Shown here in pieces: positions 5,476-8,084 of a stretch of 8,084 nt of DNA. A program made the translations under genes and the position numbers. Each line of letters starts with the position of its first letter. Within the stretch, counting starts at the first letter, position 1. The DNA is taken from the NCBI GenBank assembly GCA_002429615.1, contig DJAN01000204.1, forward strand, positions 1 through 8,084, given 5' to 3'. A model generated the notes under the pieces. That model did no database searches and was not told where the DNA came from. It was given only the letters and a program-made list of their open reading frames with translations. This DNA comes from Lysobacteraceae bacterium UBA6001 (GTDB taxonomy: Bacteria; Pseudomonadota; Gammaproteobacteria; Xanthomonadales; Xanthomonadaceae).

Positions 5476-5509
5476 CGGCCTTCACGGAAAGAATTGAGGA
5501 GGGAAGGGG

Positions 5510-6472
5510 ATGTTCACGACAGGTTTCCTGGTGCTGGTGCTGCTGGTCGTCTGCGTCATCGTGCTGTTCAAGGCGGTGCGCATGGTGCCGCAGGGCTATG
5601 AATGGACGGTGGAGCGCTTCGGCAAGTACACCCATACGCTCACCCCCGGCCTGCACATACTGATCCCGATCGTCTACGGCGTCGGCCGCAAGGTGAACAT
5701 GATGGAGCAGGTGCTGGACGTGCCGCGCCAGGATGTCATCACCAAGGACAACGCCGTGGTCGCGGTGGACGGCGTGGTGTTCTTCCAGGTGCTGGACGCG
5801 GCCAAGGCCGCCTACGAGGTCGCCAACCTGGAGCTGGCCACGATTGCCCTGGTGCAGACCAACATCCGCACCGTGATCGGCTCGATGGACCTGGACGAAT
5901 CGCTGAGCCAGCGCGAAACCATCAACGCGCAGCTGCTCAGCGTGGTCGACCACGCCACCAACCCATGGGGCATCAAGGTCACCCGCATCGAGATCCGCGA
6001 CATCCAGCCGCCGCGCGACCTGGTCGATGCGATGGCCCGGCAGATGAAGGCCGAACGCGAGAAGCGCGCGCAGATCCTGGAGGCCGAGGGTTCGCGCCAG
6101 TCGGAAATCCTGCGCGCCGACGGCGAGAAGCAGGCCGCGGTGCTGGAGGCCGAAGGCCGCAAGGAAGCCGCGTTCCGCGACGCCGAGGCGCGCGAGCGCC
6201 TCGCCGAGGCCGAAGCCAAGGCGACCCAGATGGTGTCCGACGCGATCGCCAGCGGCAACGTGCAGGCGATCAACTACTTCATCGCGCAGAAGTACGTGGA
6301 GGCGTTCAAGGAACTGGCCACCGCGCCGAACCAGAAGTTCGTGCTGATGCCGATGGAGTCGTCCGGCATCATCGGCTCGATCGCCGGCATCGCCGACCTG
6401 GCCAAGGAAGCGCTGGCCGACCGTGCCGCGCCGCCGCCGCGCAATCCGCAGCCGCCGCGCTTCGGGGGCTGA
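5510..6472 (+). CDS. qmcA: SPFH/band-7 (stomatin-like) membrane protein QmcA
   Basis: Membrane-anchored SPFH protein of the stomatin/prohibitin group. Such proteins form large ring or cage assemblies at membrane microdomains; E. coli QmcA (YbbK) is the closest named relative. The 320-residue product has an N-terminal anchor helix (about 4-24), an SPFH/band-7 domain (about 25-175, including QGYEWTVERFGKY at 28-40 and NPWGIKVTRIEIRDIQPP at 151-168), and a long charged Glu/Ala/Arg coiled coil (about 176-242). It ends in the QmcA-type segment SSGIIGSIAGIADLAKEAL (284-302) and a proline-rich tail (308-320). A near-consensus AGGAGG (5497-5502) seven bases before ATG 5510 fixes the start and suggests strong translation. 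The NfeD-type gene follows after three bases, the standard SPFH-NfeD pairing. Confidence 0.94.
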   Translation: MFTTGFLVLVLLVVCVIVLFKAVRMVPQGYEWTVERFGKYTHTLTPGLHILIPIVYGVGRKVNMMEQVLDVPRQDVITKDNAVVAVDGVVFFQVLDAAKAAYEVANLELATIALVQTNIRTVIGSMDLDESLSQRETINAQLLSVVDHATNPWGIKVTRIEIRDIQPPRDLVDAMARQMKAEREKRAQILEAEGSRQSEILRADGEKQAAVLEAEGRKEAAFRDAEARERLAEAEAKATQMVSDAIASGNVQAINYFIAQKYVEAFKELATAPNQKFVLMPMESSGIIGSIAGIADLAKEALADRAAPPPRNPQPPRFGG

Positions 6473-6475
6473 GCC

Positions 6476-6907
6476 ATGCGTACCGAAGTGGTGGTGTGGG
6501 CGGCGGTGGCGCTGCTGCTGTTCGCCGCCGAGGCATTGGCGCCCGGCGCGTTCATGCTGTGGATGGGCTTCGCCGCCACGGCGCTGTTCGTGGCGGTATG
6601 GGTCGTGCCGGGCATCCCGCTGCTGGTGCAGGTGGTGGCCTTCGTCGTGCTGAGCTTCGTCTCGGTGCAGGTCTACCGCACCTGGTTCCGCCGTGGCGAA
6701 CGCCAGAGCGACCAGCCGCTGCTCAACCGCCGCGCCGAACAGCTGGTCGGCCGGGTGGTGCGCGTGGATCAGGCCATCGTCGGTGGCCGCGGGCGGGTCA
6801 AGATCGACGACGCCTTCTGGGTGGTCGCCGGCCCGGACCTGCCGGTCGGTACCGAGGTGCGGGTGGTCGCGGTGGATGGCATGACCCTGAAGGTGCAGGC
6901 GGCCTGA
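6476..6907 (+). CDS. NfeD-family membrane protein (YbbJ-like)
   Basis: This is the short NfeD form of 143 residues that accompanies SPFH proteins, comparable to E. coli YbbJ next to QmcA. Three hydrophobic segments (about 5-21, 25-45 and 48-66) anchor it in the inner membrane. A C-terminal OB-fold of the NfeD type spans about 88-141 (GRVVRVDQ at 92-99, [14 protein letters not shown] at 104-117, [16 protein letters not shown] at 125-140). There is no ClpP-like protease domain, unlike long NfeD proteins. The start ATG lies three bases after the qmcA stop, so the pair is co-transcribed, and the product is inferred to bind or stabilise the QmcA assembly. A hairpin begins 25 bases after its stop. 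Confidence 0.9.
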   Translation: MRTEVVVWAAVALLLFAAEALAPGAFMLWMGFAATALFVAVWVVPGIPLLVQVVAFVVLSFVSVQVYRTWFRRGERQSDQPLLNRRAEQLVGRVVRVDQAIVGGRGRVKIDDAFWVVAGPDLPVGTEVRVVAVDGMTLKVQAA

Positions 6908-6932
6908 GCGCGTCACGCTGCACTGCTCCGTG

Positions 6933-6956
6933 ATCGCCCGCCTCGCGGCGGGCGAT
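6933..6956 (+). terminator. Perfect 10-bp stem-loop between the NfeD gene and gcvT
   Basis: ATCGCCCGCC (6933-6942), loop TCGC, and GGCGGGCGAT (6947-6956) form a perfect GC-rich stem, 25 bases after the NfeD-gene stop. The next bases are AATGGGCGTCTTTCC, so there is no proper U-tract and intrinsic termination is uncertain. The last three bases of the right arm are also the first half of the candidate gcvT -10 element. It could instead be a dyad operator for gcvT. Confidence 0.4.
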
Positions 6957-6959
6957 AAT
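6954..6959 (+). promoter_or_regulatory. Candidate gcvT -10 element (GATAAT)
   Basis: GATAAT differs from the consensus TATAAT only at the first base and ends 27 bases before the gcvT ATG, implying a leader of roughly 20 bases. Its first three bases belong to the right arm of the hairpin at 6933-6956. No strong -35 is seen; GTGATC at 6930-6935 is at 18-base spacing but is a poor match. Confidence 0.5.
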
Positions 6960-6986
6960 GGGCGTCTTTCCCCTGGAACCGACGCC

Positions 6987-8084
6987 ATGAGCCTGAAGCA
7001 GACCATCCTCAACGCCAGCCACCGCGCCCTGGGCGCCAAGATGGTGGACTTCGGGGGCTGGGACATGCCCATCCATTACGGCTCGCAGCTGGACGAACAC
7101 CACCTGGTGCGCCGCGACGCCGGCATGTTCGACGTCAGCCACATGACCGTGGTCGACCTGCACGGCGCGCGCGTGCGCGACTTCCTGCGCCACCTGCTGG
7201 CCAACTCGGTCGACAAGCTCAAGGTGTCGGGCAAGGCGCTGTACACCTGCATGCTGAATCCGCAGGGCGGGGTGATCGACGACCTGATCGTCTACTACCA
7301 GGCCGAAGACTTCTTCCGCCTCGTGGTCAACGCCGCCACCCGCGAAAAGGATCTGGCGTGGATCGGTGAGCAGGCCGCCGCCTTCGACGTGCGCGTCGAG
7401 GAGCGATCGGACTTCGCGATGATCGCGGTGCAGGGCCCGACCGCCCGCGAGAAGGTGATCTCGCTGCTGGCCGCCGACGACCAGGCGGCGGCGCGCAAGC
7501 TCGGCCGTTTCGCCGCCGTGCATGCGAAGTCGGCGACGGGCGTGGCGCTGTTCGTGGCGCGTACCGGTTACACCGGCGAGGACGGCTACGAGATCGTGCT
7601 GCCGGAAGCTGATGCGGTGGCGTTCTGGAACGCGCTGCTGGAAGCCGGCGTCAAGCCGGCCGGCCTGGGTGCGCGCGACACGCTGCGCCTGGAGGCCGGC
7701 ATGAACCTCTACGGCCAGGACATGGACGATGCGGTGACGCCGTTCGAGGCCGCGCTGGCCTGGACGGTGGCGCTGGACGAAGGCCGCGACTTCATCGGCC
7801 GCGGCGTGCTGGAAGCGCAGCAGGTCGCCGGCGCGCCGCGCCAGATGATCGGCCTGGTGATGGACGACAAGGGCGTGCTGCGCCACGGGCAGAAGGTGCT
7901 CACCGCGCAGGGCGAGGGCGAGATCCTCTCCGGCACGTTCTCGCCGACGCTGGGCAAGGCGATCGCGTTCGCGCGTGTGCCGGCCGGTGAGCCGGGCGAG
8001 GTGCGCGTGGACATCCGTGGCAAGGAAGTACCGGTGCGGGTGGTCAAGTTCCCGTTCGTGCGCGAAGGCCAGGCCCAGGCCGGC
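6987..8084 (+). CDS. gcvT: Aminomethyltransferase, glycine cleavage system T protein (3' end cut by the window)
   Basis: T protein of the glycine cleavage complex. It transfers the aminomethyl carbon from lipoylated GcvH to tetrahydrofolate, giving 5,10-methylene-THF and ammonia. All 366 codons present are open and no stop is reached. E. coli GcvT has 364 residues, and the last residues here ([15 protein letters not shown]) correspond to the family C-terminus, so only a few codons should be missing. Recognisable parts are [12 protein letters not shown] (22-33), FDVSHM (48-53), [11 protein letters not shown] (94-104, with the folate/catalytic aspartates D98-D99), [12 protein letters not shown] (192-203), [12 protein letters not shown] (228-239) and FIGR (269-272). 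GGAA at 6975-6978 lies eight bases before the ATG. It has its own candidate promoter. The 79-base upstream gap is too short for a tandem glycine riboswitch. Confidence 0.96.
   Translation, partial: MSLKQTILNASHRALGAKMVDFGGWDMPIHYGSQLDEHHLVRRDAGMFDVSHMTVVDLHGARVRDFLRHLLANSVDKLKVSGKALYTCMLNPQGGVIDDLIVYYQAEDFFRLVVNAATREKDLAWIGEQAAAFDVRVEERSDFAMIAVQGPTAREKVISLLAADDQAAARKLGRFAAVHAKSATGVALFVARTGYTGEDGYEIVLPEADAVAFWNALLEAGVKPAGLGARDTLRLEAGMNLYGQDMDDAVTPFEAALAWTVALDEGRDFIGRGVLEAQQVAGAPRQMIGLVMDDKGVLRHGQKVLTAQGEGEILSGTFSPTLGKAIAFARVPAGEPGEVRVDIRGKEVPVRVVKFPFVREGQAQAG

Noticed and set aside
6908..6986. Glycine riboswitch before gcvT
   Set aside because: The gap is 79 bases, shorter than a tandem glycine aptamer, and no aptamer-like conserved core is seen; only a simple hairpin is present.
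5393..7072. Long minus-strand open frame of 559 codons opposite qmcA and the NfeD gene
   Set aside because: It is antisense to two confidently identified genes, spans their intergenic gaps, is very rich in His/Gln/Arg/Asp as expected from GC-biased antisense codons, and shows no recognisable domain.
6798..7886. Minus-strand open frame of 362 codons opposite gcvT
   Set aside because: It is a shadow of gcvT with the same compositional bias and no family motif.

Overview
The window is a high-GC chromosomal segment from a gammaproteobacterium, most likely a member of the Xanthomonadaceae (Xanthomonas, Stenotrophomonas, Pseudoxanthomonas or Lysobacter group). The evidence is the very GC-rich third codon positions, the residue-level look of GcvT, BioA and RsmE, and outward-facing GTAG-class REP palindromes of the kind scattered through these genomes. 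The genus cannot be fixed from the sequence alone. I recognise a family for every gene, and there is no insertion sequence, CRISPR array, tRNA or rRNA.

Layout. Positions 1-97 hold no gene I can defend. Positions 98-216 carry an inverted pair of GTAG REPs, and the second copy supplies the stop codon of the minus-strand gene rsmE. The minus strand carries bioA followed by rsmE (16S rRNA m3U1498 methyltransferase), overlapping by 10 bases. A compact divergent region of a few dozen bases separates bioA from the plus-strand genes. These begin with nudE (Nudix hydrolase) and cysQ (3'-phosphoadenosine phosphatase), overlapping at GTGA. A second inverted REP pair at 3748-3832, a perfect 29-base inverted repeat, follows cysQ. 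Next come mazG (NTP pyrophosphohydrolase) and a YnfA-type small membrane protein, again overlapping at GTGA, then a 100-residue DUF962/Mpo1-like membrane protein, qmcA (SPFH/band-7) with its NfeD-type partner, and gcvT, which runs off the right edge just before its expected stop.

How the genes relate. bioA-rsmE is one transcriptional unit. nudE-cysQ, and separately mazG, all degrade unwanted nucleotides (ADP-ribose/NADH/ApnA, PAP, and non-canonical or surplus NTPs), so the centre of the window reads as a nucleotide-housekeeping neighbourhood. qmcA and the NfeD gene form the usual SPFH-NfeD membrane pair. gcvT begins one-carbon/glycine cleavage and has its own promoter, whose -10 element lies in the right arm of a 10-bp perfect hairpin.

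No clearly novel system is present. The points most worth a second look are the REP that donates the rsmE stop codon, the minimal Mpo1-like protein with four conserved-looking histidines, two altered substrate-pocket residues in BioA, the hairpin/promoter overlap ahead of gcvT, and a recurring -10-like motif about 27-34 bases before five gene starts.
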